Part shown: piece after piece, positions 32,412-46,200 of the stretch | Position numbering within the stretch: the first letter of the stretch is position 1 | Layout: the number at the start of each line of letters is the position of its first letter | Source of the DNA: Loripinus fragilis | Taxonomy: Eukaryota; Mollusca; Bivalvia; Lucinida; Lucinidae | Length of the DNA: 64,000 nucleotides | Assembly: GCA_964019695.1 (NCBI GenBank) | Contig: OZ026527.1 | Location: 79,340,831 to 79,404,830 of the forward strand | Reading direction: 5' to 3' | Program-made: the position numbers and the translations under genes | The notes under the pieces: model-generated | The model's input: only the letters and a program-made list of their open reading frames with translations | Databases searched by the model: none | What the model was told of the DNA's origin: nothing

Positions 32412-35400
32412 GACTTTAAAGTTAGTGATAATATGGCAAAAAGATAATCCAGATCAGACGGCTCCTGAAGAAAAATCTGATCTGTGTTATCACTATTTGC
32501 CACCTTAACATTACCTCTGACAACAACTTATCTTACCTGAGGAAATAGAATAACACAGTTCAGACCACTCCTGAAGGAACAGTCTGATCTGTTTTTACAC
32601 TATTCTTCTCCGGCAAGGTAAGGTGGGCAAGATAAGGTGTGTAAAAGGTTTCCCTTGAGGTGGCAAAGAGTATAAACACTGATCAGACTGCTCTTTTAAG
32701 TAAGTCTCCTCTGTGTTTACAATATTTGCCATTTTAACAATACCTTCTAAACACCTTATAGTGCCTGAGCAAATAGTTAACGCAGATTGGACCGTTCCTG
32801 ATGGATAGTATGATCAGTGTTTTCACTATTGGCCATTTTAATACTACCAGATAAGCACATTATTATGCTTATGCAAATAAATGCAAACCCAGATCAGCCC
32901 CTCCTTAAGGAATGGTCTGCTCAATGTTTACATTATTTGCTCAAACATGATGAGCTGTGAGAAAGATAGTCTTTATATGACAAATAGTGTAAACAATGGT
33001 CAGAATGCTCTTGATGGAATTGTCTGATCTAAGTTAGCACTATATGCTCAGGAAAATTGCCATCTATTGTATTCACTGTCTAATACAGAGTTTAAAGGTA
33101 GTGATGATATGGCAAAAAGATAATCCAGATCAGACTTTTCTGAAGGAAAGTCTGATCTGTGCTGTCACTATTTGCCACCTTAACATTACCTTTTAAAACA
33201 ACTTATCTTACCTGAGGAAATAGAATAACACAGTTCAGACCACTCCTGAAGGAACAGTCTGATCTGTTTTTACACTACTCTTCTTAGGCAAGGTAATGTG
33301 GGCAAGCTAAGGTGTGTAAAAGGTTTTTATTGAGGTGGCAAAGAGTATAAACACTGATCAGACTGCTCTTTAAGTAAGTCTCCTCTGTGTTTAAAATATT
33401 TGCCATTTCAACAATACCATCTAAACACCTTATAGTGCCTGAGCAAATAGTAAACCCAGATGGGACTGTTCCTGATGGATTGTTTGATCAGTGTTTTCAC
33501 TATTTGCCATTTTAATACTACCAGATAAGCACATTATTATGCCTATGCAAATAAATGCAAACCCAGATCAGAACCCTCCTAAAGGAATGGTCTGATCAAT
33601 GTTTTCATTATTTGCTCAAACATGATGAGTTGTGTGAAAGATAGTCTTTATATGGCAAATAGTGTAAACAATGGTCAGAATGCTCTTGATGGAATGGTTG
33701 GATTTAAGTTAGCTCTATATGCTCAGGAAAATTGCAATCTATTGCATTCGCTGTCTGATACAGAGTTTAAAGGTTGTGATGATATGGCAAAAAGATAACC
33801 CAGAACAGACAGCTCCCAAAGGAAAGTCTGATCTGTGCTGTCACTATTTGCCACCTTAACATTACCTTTTAAAACAACTTATCTTACCTGAGGAAATAGA
33901 ATAACACAGATCAGACCACTCCTGAAGGAACAGTCTGATCTGTTTTTACACTATTCTTCTTAGGCAAGGTAATGTAGGCAAGATAAGGTGTGTAAAAGGT
34001 TTTTATTGAGGTGACAAAGAGTATAAACACTGATCAGACTGCTCTTTAAGTAAGTCTCCTCTGTGTTTAAAATATTTGCCATTTCAACAATACCATCTAA
34101 ACACCTTATAGTGCCTGAGCAAATAGTAAACCCAGATGAGACTGTTCCTGATGGATTGTTTGATCAGTGTTTTCACTATTGGCCATTTTAATACTCCCAG
34201 ATAAGCACCTTATTATGCCTATGCAAATAAATGCAAACCCTGATCAGAACCCTCCTAAAGGAATGGTCTGATCAATGTTTTCATTATTTGCTCAAACATG
34301 ATGAGTTGTGTGAAAGATAGTCTTTATATGGCAAATAGTGTAATCAATGGTCAAAATGCTCTTGATGGAATGGTCTGATCTAAGTTAGCACTATATGCTC
34401 AGGAAAATTGCAATCTAATGCATTCGCTGTCTGATACAGAGTTTAAAGGTTGTGATGATATGGCAAAAAGATAACCCAGAACAGACAGCTCCCAAAGGAA
34501 AGTCTGATCTGTGTTGTCACTATTTGCCACCATAACATGACCTTTGAAAACAACTTATCCTGTCTGAGGAAATAGAATAACACAGATCAGACCACTCCTG
34601 AAGGAACAGTCTGATCTGTTTTTACACTATTCTTCTCCGGCAAGGTAAGGTGGGCAAGGTAAGGTGTGTAAAAGGTTTCCCTTGAGGTGGCAAAGAGTAT
34701 AAACACTGATCAGACTGCTTTTTTAAGTAAGTCTCCTCTGTGTTTACAATATTTGCTATTTTTACAATACCTTCTAAACACCTTATAGTGCCTGAGCAAA
34801 TAGTTAATGCAGATTGGACAGTTCCTGATGGATAGTATGATCAGTGTTTTCACTATTGGCCATTTAAATACTACCAGATTAGCACCTTATTATGCTTATG
34901 CAAATAAATGCAAACCCAGATCAGACACCTCCTTAAGGAATGGTCTGATCAATGTTTACATTATTTGCTCAAAAATGATGAGCTGTGAGAAAGATAGTCT
35001 TTATATGGCAAATAGTGTAAACAATGGTCAGAATGCTCTTGATGGAATTGTCTGATCTAAGTTAGCACTATATGCTCAGGAAAATTGCCATCTATTGCAT
35101 TCGCTGTCTAATACAGAGTTTAAAGGTAGTGATGATATGGCAAAAAGATAATCCAGATCAGACTTTTCTGAAGGAAAGTCTGATCTGTGCTGTCACTATT
35201 TGCCACCTTAACATTACCTTTTAAAACAACTTATCTTACCTGAGGAAATAGAATAACACAGTTCAGACCACTCCTGAAGGAACAGTCTGATCTGTTTTTT
35301 ACACTATTCTTCTTAGGCAAGGTAATGTGGGCAAGATAAGGTGTGTAAAAGGTTTTTATTGAGGTGGCAAAGAGTATAAACACTGATCAGACTGCTCTTT

Positions 35401-38400
35401 AAGTAAGTCTCCTCTGTGTTTAAAATATTTGCCATTTCAACAATACCTTCTAAACACCTTATAGTGCCTGAGCAAATAGTAAACCCAGATGAGACTGTTC
35501 CTGATGGATGGTTTGATCAGTGTTTTCACTATTGGCCATTTTAATACTACCAGATAAGCACATAATTATGCCTATGCAAATAAATGCAAACTCAGATCAG
35601 ACCCCTCCTTAAGGAATGGTCTGATCAATGTTTACATTATTTGCTCAAAAATGATGAGCTGTGAGAAAGATAGTCTTTATATGGCAAATAGTGTAATCAA
35701 TGGTCAGAATGCTCTTGATGGAATGGTCGGATCTAAGTTAGCACTATATGCTCAGGAAAATTGCAATCTAATGCATTCGCTGTCTGATACAGAGTTTAAA
35801 GTAGTGATGATATGGCAAAAAGATAATCCAGATCAGACTTTTCTGCAGGAAAGTCTGATCTGTGCTGTCACTATTTGCCACCTTAACATTACCTTTTAAA
35901 ACAACTTATCTTACCTGAGGAAATAGAATAACACAGTTCAGACCACTCCTGAAGGAACAGTCTGATCTGTTTTACACTATTCTTCTTAGGCAAGGTAATG
36001 TGGGCAAGATAAGGTGTGTAAAAGGTTTCCATTGAGGTGGCAAAGAGTATAAAACTGATCAGACTGCTCTTTAAGTAAGTCTCCTCTGTGTTTAAAATAT
36101 TTGCCATTTCAACAATACCATCGAAACACCTTATAGTGCCTGAGCAAATAGTAAACCCAGATGGGACTGTTCCTGATGGATAGTATGATCAGTGTTTTCA
36201 CTATTGGCCATTTTAATACTACCAGATAAGCACCTTATTATGCCTATGCAAATAAATGCAAACCCAGATCAGACCCCTCCTAAAGGAATGGTCTGATCAA
36301 TGTTTTCATTATTTGCTCAAACATAATGAGTTGTGTGAAAGATAGTCTTTATATGGCAAATAGTGTAAACAATGGTCAGAATGCTTTTGATGGAATGGTC
36401 TGATCTAAGTTAGCACTATATGCTCAGGAAAATTGCAATCTAATGCATTCGCTGTCTGATACAGAGTTTAAAGGTTGTGATGATATGGCAAAAAGATAAC
36501 CCAGAACAGACAGCTCCCGAAGGAAAATCTGATCTGTGTTGTCACTATTTGCCACCATAACATGACCTTTTAAAACAACTTATCCTGTCTGAGGAAATAG
36601 AATAACACAGATCAGACCACTCCTGAAGGAACAGTCTGATCTGTTTTACACTATTCTTCTTAGGCAAGGCAATGTGGGCAAGATAAGGTGTGTAAAAGGT
36701 TTCCATTGAGGTGGCAAAGAGTATAAACACTGATCAGACTGCTCTTTAAGTAAGTCTCCTCTGTGTTTAAAATATTTGCCATTTCAACAATACCTTCTAA
36801 ACACCTTATAGTGCCTGAGCAAATAGTTTACGCAGATTGGACCGTTCCTGATGGATAGTATGATCAGTGTTTTCACTATTGGCCATTTTAATACTACCAG
36901 ATAAGCACCTTATTATGCTTATGCAAATAAATGCAAACCCAGATCAGCCCCTCCTTAAGGAATGGTCTGCTCAATGTTTTCATTATTTGCTCAAACATGA
37001 TGAGCTGTGAGAAAGATAGTCTTTATATGACAAATAGTGTAAACAATGGTCAGAATGCTCTTGATGGAATTGTCTGATCTAAGTTAGCACTATATGCTCA
37101 GGAAAATTGCCATCTATTGCATTCGCTGTCTAATACAGAGATAAAGGTAGTGATGATATGGCAAAAAGATAATCCAGATCAGACTTTTCTGAAGGAAAGT
37201 CTGATCTGTGCTGTCACTACTTGCCACCTTAACATTACCTTTTAAAACAACTTATCTTACCTAAGGAAATAGAATAACACAGTTCAGACCACTCCTGAAG
37301 GAACAGTCTGATCTGTTTTTACACTATTCTTCTTAGGCAAGGTAATGTGGGCAAGATAAGGTGTGTAAAAGGTTTTTATTGAGGTGGCAAAGAGTATAAA
37401 CACTGATCAGACTGCTCTTTAAGTAAGTCTCCTCTGTGTTTAAAATATTTGCCATTTCAACAATACCATCGAAACACCTTATAGTGCCTGAGCAAATAGT
37501 AAACCCAGATGGGACTGTTCCTGATGGATAGTATGATCAGTGTTTTCACTATTGGCCATTTTAATACTACCAGATAAGCACCTTATTATGCCTATGCAAA
37601 TAAATGCAAACCCAGATCAGAACCCTCCTAAAGGAATGGTCTGATCAATGTTTTCATTATTTGCTCAAACATGATGAGTTGTGTGAAAGATAGTCTTTAT
37701 ATGGCAAATAGTGTAAACAATGGTCAGAATGCTCTTGATGGAATGGTCGGATTTAAGTTAGCACTATATGCTCAGGAAAATTGCAATCTAATGCATTCGC
37801 TGTCTGATACAGAGTTTAAAGGTTGTGATGATATGGCAAAAAGATAACCCAGAACAGACAGCTCCCAAAGGAAAGTCTGATCTGTGTTGTCACTATTTGC
37901 CACCATAACATGACTTTTGAAAACAACTTATCCTGTCTGAGGAAATAGAATAACATAGATCAGACCACTCCTGAAGGAACAGTCTGATCTGTTTTTACAC
38001 TATTCTTCTCCGGCAAGGTAAGGAGGGCTAGGTAAGGTGTGTAAAAGGTTTCCCTTGAGGTGGCAAAGAGTATAAACACTGATCAGACTGCTCTTTTAAG
38101 TAAGTCTCCTCTGTGTTTACAATATTTGCCATTTTAACAATACCTTCTAAACACCTTATAGTGCCTGAGCAAATAGTTAACGCAGATTGGACGGTTCCTG
38201 ATGGTTAGTATGATCAGTGTTTTCACTATTGGCCATTTAAATACTACCAGATAAGCACCTTATTATGCTTATGCAAATAAATGCAAATCCAGATCAGACC
38301 CCTCCTTAAGGAATGGTCTGATCAATGTTTACATTATTTGCTCAAACATGATGAGCTGTGAGAAAGATAGTCTTTATATGGCAAATAGTGTAAACAATGG

Positions 38401-38716
38401 TCAGAATGCTCTTGATGGAATTGTCTGATCTAAGTTAGCACTATATGCTCAGGAAAATTGCCATCTATTGCATTCGCTGTCTAATACAGAGTTTAAAGGT
38501 AGTGATGATATGGCAAAAAGATAATCCAGATCAGACTTTTCTGAAGGAAAGTCTGATCTGTGCTGTCACTATTTGCCACCCTAACATTACCTTTAAAACA
38601 TCTTATCTTACCTTAGGAAATAGAATAACACAGTTCAGACCACTCCTGAAGAAACAGTCTGCTCTGTTTTTACACTATTCTTCTTAGGCAAGGTAATGTG
38701 GGCAAGATAAGGTGTG
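32412..38716. repeat. Array C, first block: ~675-bp higher-order units of six ~112-bp palindromic monomers
   Basis: The anchor ATATGGCAAA lies at 32431 (with 'ataatatgg'), 33107, 33782, 34458, 35135, 35810, 36483, 37156, 37831 and 38508, giving periods of 673-677 bp. Each period splits into six related ~112-bp monomers. Each monomer opens with a GATCAGAC-like arm, a 'CTCCTNAAGGAA' centre and a GTCTGATC-like arm, followed by 'actatttgcca' and an A+T-rich tail. In several monomers the arms are perfect: CAGATCAGAC / GTCTGATCTG across 16 bases. Two unit types alternate irregularly, marked by 'ccagatcagacttttctg' and 'ccagaacagacagctccc'. Short frames up to 82 codons are satellite by-products. The block ends inside a monomer at 'ataaggtgtgt'. 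Confidence 0.95.
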
Positions 38717-38730
38717 TTCGATATCTTGAA
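38706..38730. other. Junction: array C broken mid-monomer and joined to array B
   Basis: 'gcaagataaggtgtgt', a normal C monomer, is followed not by the expected 'aaaagg' but by 'tcgatatcttgaatt', the start of a B unit. The B start used is the same site at which the SINE inserted in the first copy. Confidence 0.9.
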
Positions 38731-39755
38731 TTAAAAGTCAAAAATAAGAGGAAGGGGATATATATTTTTGAATTAGCTTTATGTAATGTTGTTCCTTTAT
38801 TCCCTTTTTGCCCCCGCTCACTGGGGCCATAGAAATAGGTGGGCTGCCTAGTGCCTCTGTGGCAGAGCTGTTTGTATCATGAATACAGCAGGGCTTAGGT
38901 TTACAAGTCAGGTAGAAGTCCTTCAAATTCAGAGGCAACAGTTACAGAGCAATAACCTGAAGCCAAGTTAGATGTCAACTGAGTAAATGACCGTGAAGTT
39001 TACATATTGGGCATGACCACAATAGACATGCATACTGGATTAATATATCTACTCCACAATATATTGTTCCAGTGTACTGCTATGTGGAAATCTTCATGAG
39101 TAGAAGGTACAGCCATTAACATATTAGGCTGACCATATATGCGGTAAGGGTACTGCTCCTGACTGTTTAATCTCAAGAAGAGCATTTTTAAATTTGCTTT
39201 TCTCTTCTAAGTCTAATTTAAATATTTTTTAAATACAAGGGTCTGGTAAGCAGTTTGTTGATCACTACTCACTGCCAGTAGTCATATTATGCTGTGACTG
39301 CGAATTAGGGTTGCTAGTGCAGTAATTCAGAAATAGCAAAATGAGTACCCCTTAAAATTGCCAAATGGGCATCTTAAAATGCCTTTCTCTTCCTCTGATT
39401 TTAAGGGGTTAGTTGTCTATTTCAAGGGTCTGGATAACAGTTTGTGGGCATTTCCTCAAAGCCATTGGTCTTAATATGCTGTAACTATATATTGGCAATG
39501 TGTATAAAAGTAAGAAAGAGGGCAAATATCAGGAATTGATACAATCAGGCACCACACCAGACCCATAATACCAATGGGAAAGTGTAACCCTAATCTGACT
39601 ACCATATAGGCAGGCAGTATGGATTCTGTAATTATTTCTGAAACTTCACATTTTTTCTTGGACTTCCATTGTGAATAAGGTAAGGGAATAGTGAAAAGAT
39701 TTATTTAAATATAATTTTGTCATATTAATTCACTCCTTTTAAACCTTTTACCATA
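38721..39755. repeat. Array B, unit B6 (1035 bp, duplicate of B3)
   Basis: It matches B3 in private variants across its length, including an identical 66-codon minus-strand frame and a 61-codon one differing by one residue. It lacks the SINE that precedes B3. A few substitutions ('gggcatgaccac', 'gatcactactc') separate them. Confidence 0.93.
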
Positions 39756-40257
39756 ATATCTTGAATTAAAAGTCAAAAATAAGAGGAAGGGGATATACAT
39801 TTTTGAATTAGCTTTATGTAATGTTATTCCTTTATTCCCTTTTTGCCCCCCCCTCACTGGGGCCATAGAAATAGGTGGGCTGCCTTGTGCCTCTGTGGCA
39901 GAGCTGCTTGTATCATGAATATAGCAGGGCTTAGGTTTACAAGTCAGGTAGAAGTCCTTCAATTTCAGAGGCAACAGTTACAGAGCAATAACCTGAAGCC
40001 AAGTTAGATGTCAACTAAGTACATGACCGTGCAGTTTACATATTGGGTATGACCATAATAGACATGCATACTGGATTAATATATCTACTCCACAATATAT
40101 TGTTCTAGTGTACTGCCATGTGGAAATATTCATGAGTAGAAGGTGCAGCCATGAACATATTAGACTGACCATATATGCGGTTAGGGTACTGCTCTTGACT
40201 GTTTAATCTCAAGAAAAGCATCTTTAAATTTACTTTTCTCTTCTAAATCTGATTTAA
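39756..40257. repeat. Array B, unit B7, truncated at the second B/C junction (duplicate of B5)
   Basis: Same truncation point as B5 ('tctgatttaaaga' then 'ttttaaagttag') and the same variants ('ctgccttgtgcc', 'catgaatatagcagg'). The GC-rich block has a small change (cccccccctcactg). Confidence 0.93.
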
Positions 40258-43200
40258 AGATTTTAAAGTTAGTGATGATATGGCAAAAAGATAATCCAGA
40301 TCAGACGGCTCCTGAAGGAAAATCTGATCTGTGTTATCACTATTTGCCACCTTAACATTACCTCTGATAACAACTTATCTTACCTGAGGAAATAGAATAA
40401 CACAGTTCAGACCACTCCTGAAGGAGCAGTCTGATCTGTTTTTACACTATTCTTCTCTGGCAAGGTAAGGTGGGCAAGATAAGGTGTGTAAAAGGTTTCC
40501 CTTGAGGTGGCAAAGAGTATAAACACTGATCAGACTGCTCTTTAAGTAAGTCTCCTCTGTGTTTAAAATATTTGCCATTTCAACAATACCATCGAAACAC
40601 CTTATAGTGCCTGAGCAAATAGTAAACCCAGATGGGACTGTTCCTGATGGATAGTATGATCAGTGTTTTAACTATTGGCCATTTTAATACTACCAGATAA
40701 GCACCTTATTATGCCTATGCAAATAAATGCAAACCTAGATCAGACCCCTCCTAAAGGAATGGTCTGATCAATGTTTTCATTATTTGCTCAAACATAATGA
40801 GTTGTGTGAAAGATAGTCTTTATATGGCAAATAGTGTAAACAATAGTCAGAATGCTCTTGATGGAATGGTCTGATCTAAGTTAGCACTATATGCTCAGGA
40901 AAATTGCAATCTAATGCATTCGCTGTCTGATACAGAGTTTAAAGGTTGTGATGATATGGCAAAAAGATAATCCAGAACATACAGCTCCCGAAGGAAAATC
41001 TGATCTGTGTTGTCACTATTTGCCACCATAACATGACCTTTGAAAACAACTTATCCTGTCTGAGGAAATAGAATAACACAGATCAGACCACTCCTGAAGG
41101 AACAGTCTGATCTGTTTTTACACTATTCTCCGGCAAGGTAAGGTGGGCAAGGTAAGGTGTGTAAAAGGTTTCCCTTGAGGTGGCAAAGAGTATAAACACT
41201 GATCAGACTGCTCTTTTAAGTAAGTCTCCTCTGTGTTTACAATATTTGCCATTTTAACAATACCTTCTAAACACCTTATAGTGCCTGAGCAAATAGTTAA
41301 CGCAGATTGGACCGTTCCTGATGGATAGTATGATCAGTGTTTTCACTATTGGCCATTTTAATACTACCAGATAAGCACCTTATTATGCCTATGCAAATAA
41401 ATGCAAACCCAGATCAGAACCCTCCTAAAGGAATGGTCTGATCAATGTTTACATTATTTGCTCAAACATGATGAGCTGTGAGAAAGATAGTCTTTATATG
41501 ACAAATAGTGTAAACAATGGTCAGAATGCTCTTGATGGAATTGTCTGATCTAAGTTAGCACTATATGCTCAGGAAAATTGCCATCTATTGCATTCGCTGT
41601 CTAATACAGAGTTTAAAGGTAGTGATGATATGGCAAAAAGATAATCCAGAACAGACTTTTCTGAAGGAAAGTCTGATCTGTGCTGTCACTATTTGCCACC
41701 TTAACATTACCTTTTAAAACAACTTATCTTACCTAAGGAAATAGAATAACACAGTTCAGACCACTCCTGAAGGAACAGTCTGACCTGTTTTTACACTATT
41801 CTTCTTAGGCAAGGTAATGTGGGCAAGATAAGGTGTGTAAAAGGTTTTTATTGAGGTGGCAAAGAGTATAAACACTGATCAGACTGCTCTTTTAAGTAAG
41901 TCTCCTCTGTGTTTAAAATATTTGCCATTTCAACAATACCATCTAAACACCTTATAGTGCCTGAGCAAATAGTAAACCCAGATGGGACTGTTCCTGATGG
42001 ATTGTTTGATCAGTATTTTCACTATTGGCCATTTTAATACTACCAGATAAGCACCTTATTATGCCTATGCAAATAAATGCAAACCCAGATCAGAACCCTC
42101 CTAAAGGAATGGTCTGATCAATGTTTTCATTATTTGCTCAAACATAATGAGTTGTGTGAAAGATAGTCTTTATATGGCAAATAGTGAAAACAATGGTCAG
42201 AATGCTCTTGATGGAATGGTCTTTATCTAAGTTAGCACTATATGCTCAGGAAAATTGCAATCTAATGCATTCGCTGTCTGATACAGAGTTTAAAGGTTGT
42301 GATGATATGGCAAAAAGATAACCCAGAACAGACAGCTCCCAAAGGAAAGTCTGATCTGTGTTGTCACTATTTGCCACCTTAACATTACCTTTGAAAACAA
42401 CTTATCCTGTCTGAGGAAATAGAATAACACAGATCAGACCACTCCTGAAGGAACAGTCTGATCTGTTTTTACACTATTCTTCTCCGGCAAGGTAAGGTGG
42501 GCAAGGTAAGGTGTGTAAAAGGTTTCCCTTGAGGTGGCAAAGAGTATAAACACTGATCAGACTGCTCTTTTAAGTAAGTCTCCTCTGTGTTTACAATATT
42601 TGCCATTTTAACAATACCTTCTAAACACCTTATAGTGCCTGAGCAAATAGTTAACGCAGATTGGACGGTACCTGATGGATAGTATGATCAGTGTTTTCAC
42701 TATTGGCCATTTAAATACTACCAGATAAGCACCTTATTATGCTTATGCAAATAAATGCAAACCCAGATCAGACCTCTCCTTAAGGAATGGTCTGATCAAT
42801 GTTTACATTATTTGCTCAAAAATGATGAGCTGTGAGAAAGAAAGTCTTTATATGGCAAATAGTGTAAACAATGGTCAGAATGCTCTTGATGGAATTGTCT
42901 GATCTAAGTTAGCACTATATGCTCAGGAAAATTGCCATCTATTGCATTCACTGTCTAATACAGAGTTTAAAGGTAGTGATGATATGGCAAAAAGATAATC
43001 CAGATCAGACCTTTCTGAAGGAAAGTCTGATCTGTGCTGTCACTATTTGCCACCTTAACATTACCTTTTAAAACAACTTATCTTACCTTAGGAAATAGAA
43101 TAACACAGTTCAGACCACTCCTGAAGGAACAGTCTGATCTGTTTTTACACTATTCTTCTTAGGCAAGGTAATGTGGGCAAGATAAGGTGTGTAAAAGGTT

Positions 43201-46200
43201 TTTATTGAGGTGGCAAAGAGTATAAACACTGATCAGACTGCTCTTTAAGTAAGTCTCCTCTGTGTTTAAAATATTTGCCATTTCAACAATACCATCGAAA
43301 CACCTTATAGTGCCTGAGCAAATAGTAAACCCAGATGAGACTGTTCCTGATGGATAGTTTGATCAGTGTTTCACTATTGGCCATTTTAATACTACCAGAT
43401 AAGCACCTTATTATGCCTATGCAAATAAATGCAAACTCAGATCAGACCCCTCCTAAAGGAATGGTCTGATCAATGTTTTCATTATTTTCTCAAACATGAT
43501 GAGTTGTGTGAAAGATAGTCTTTATATGGCAAATAGTGTAAACAATGGTCAGAATGCTCTTGATGGAATGGTCTTATCTAAGTTAGAACTATATGCTCAT
43601 GAAAATTGCAATCTATTGCATTCGCTGTCTGATACAGAGTTTAAAGGTTGTGATGATATGGCAAAAAGATAACCCAGAACAGACAGCTCCCAAAGAAAAG
43701 TCTGATCTGTGTTGTCACTATTTGCCACCATAACATGACCTTTGAAAACAACTTATCCTGTCTGAGGAAATAGAATTACACAGATCAGACCACTCCTGAA
43801 GGAACAGTCGGATCTGTTTTTACACTATTCTTCTTAGGCAAGGTAATGTGGGCAAGATAAGGTGTGTAAAAGGTTTTTATTGAGGTGGCAAAGAGTATAA
43901 ACACTGATCAGACTGCTCTTTAAGTAAGTCTCCTTTGTGTTTAAAATATTTGCCATTTCAACAATACCATCGAAACACCTTATAGTGCCTGAACAAATAG
44001 TAAACCCAGATGAGACTGTTCCTGATGGATAGTTTGATCAGTGTTCTCACTGTTGGCCATTTTAATACTACCAGATAAGCACCTTATTATGCCTATGCAA
44101 ATAAATGCAAACCCAGATCAGACCCCTCCTAAAGGAATGGTCTGATCAATGTTTTCATTATTTGCTCAAACATGATGAGTTGTGTGAAAGATAGTCTTTA
44201 TATGGCAAATAGTGTAAACAATGGTCAGAATGCTCTTGATGGAATGGTCTTATCTAAGTTAGAACTATATGCTCATGAAAATTGCAATCTATTGCATTCG
44301 CTGTCTGATACAGAGTTTAAAGGTTGTGATGATATGGCAAAAAGATAACCCAGAACAGACAGCTCCCAAAGAAAAGTCTGATCTGTGTTGTCATTATTTG
44401 CCACCATAACATGTCCTTTGAAAACAACTTATCCTGTCTGAGGAAATAGAATAACACAGATCAGACCACCTGAAGGAACAGTCTGATCTGTTTTTACACT
44501 ATTCTTCTTAGGCAAGGTAATGTGGGCAAGATAAGGTGTGTAAAAGGTTTCCCTTGAGGTGGCAAAGAGTATAAACACTGATCAGACTGCTCTTTTAAGT
44601 AAGTCTCCTCTGTGTTTACAATATTTGCCATTTTAACAATACCTTTTAAACACCTTATAGTGCCTGAGCAAATAGTTAACGCAGATTGGACCGTTCCTGA
44701 TGGATAGTATGATCAGTGTTTTCACTATTGGCCATTTTAATACTACCAGATAAGCACCTTATTATGCTTGTGCAAATAAATGCAAACCCAGATCAGACCC
44801 CTCCTGAAGGAATGGTCTGATCAATGTTTACATTATTTGCTCAAACATGATGAGCTGTGAGAAAGATAGTCTTTATATGGCAAATAGTGTAAACAATGGT
44901 CAGAATGCTCTTGATGGAATGGTCGGATCTAAGCACTATATGCTCAGGAAAATTGCCATCTATTGCATTCTCTATCTTATACAGAGTTTAAAGGTAGTGA
45001 TGATATGGCAAAAAGATAATCCAGATCAGACATTTTGAAGGAAAGTCTGATCTGTGCTGTCACTATTTGCCACCTTAACATTACCTTTTAAAACAACTTA
45101 TCTTACCTGAGGAAATAGAATAACACAGTTCAGACCACTCCTGAAGGAACAGTCTGATCTGTTTTTACACTATTCTTCTTAGGCAAGGTCAGGTGGGCAA
45201 GATAAGGTGTGTAAAAGGTTTTTATTGAGGTGGCAAAGAGTATAAACACTGATCAGACTGCTCTTTTAAGTAAGTCTCCTCTGTGTTTACAATATTTGCC
45301 ATTTTAACAATACCTTTTAAACACCTTATAGTGCCTGAGCAAATAGTAAACCCAGATTGGACCGTTCCTGATGGATAGTATGATCAGTGTTTTTACTATT
45401 GGCCATTTTAATACTACCAGAAAAGCACCTTATTATGCTTGTGCAAATAAATGCAAACCCAGATCAGACCCCTCCTTAAGGAATGTTCTGATCAATGTTT
45501 TCATTATTTGCTCAAACATGATGAGTTGTGTGAAAGATAGTCTTTATAATGCAAATAGTGTAAACAATGGTCAGAATGCTCTTGATGGAATGGTCTGATC
45601 TAAGTTAGCACTATATGCTCAGGAAAATTGCAATCTAATGCATTCGCTGTCTGATACAGAGTTTAAAGGTTGAGATGAAATGGCAAAAAGATAACCCAGA
45701 ACAGACAGCTCACAAAGGAAAGTCTGATCTGTGCTGTCACTATTTGCCACCTTAACATTACTATTTAAAACAACTTATCTTACCTGAGGAAATAGAATAA
45801 CACAGATCAGACCACTCCTGAAGGAACAGTCTGATCTGTTTTTACACTATTCTTCTCCGGCAAGGTAAGGTGGGCAAGATAAGGTGTGTAAAAGGTTTCC
45901 CTTGAGGTGGCAAAGAGTATAAACACTGATCAGACTGCTCTTTTAAGTAAGTCTCCTCTGTGTTTACAATATTTGCCATTTTAACAATACCTTTTAAACA
46001 CCTAATAGTGCCTGAGCAAATAATTAATGCAGATTGGACTGTTTCCGATGGATAGTATGATCAGTGTTTTCACTATTGGCCATTTTAATACTACCAGAAA
46101 AGCACCTTATTATGCTTGTGCAAATAAATGCAAACCCAGATCAGACCCCTCCTTAAGGAATGGTCTGATCAATGTTTTCATTATTTGCTCAAAAATGATG

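Noticed and set aside
38706..38730. Certain biological rearrangement at the C/B junction
   Set aside because: I report the junction, but an assembly join between near-identical repeats cannot be excluded from the sequence alone, so I do not treat the duplication as proven.
27667..39974. Conserved minus-strand frame of 66 codons in B units, with a stretch including MAPVSGGKKG
   Set aside because: It is conserved only because the DNA repeat is, is interrupted in several units, and matches no family that I recognise. The lysine-rich start resembles some ribosomal proteins only superficially.
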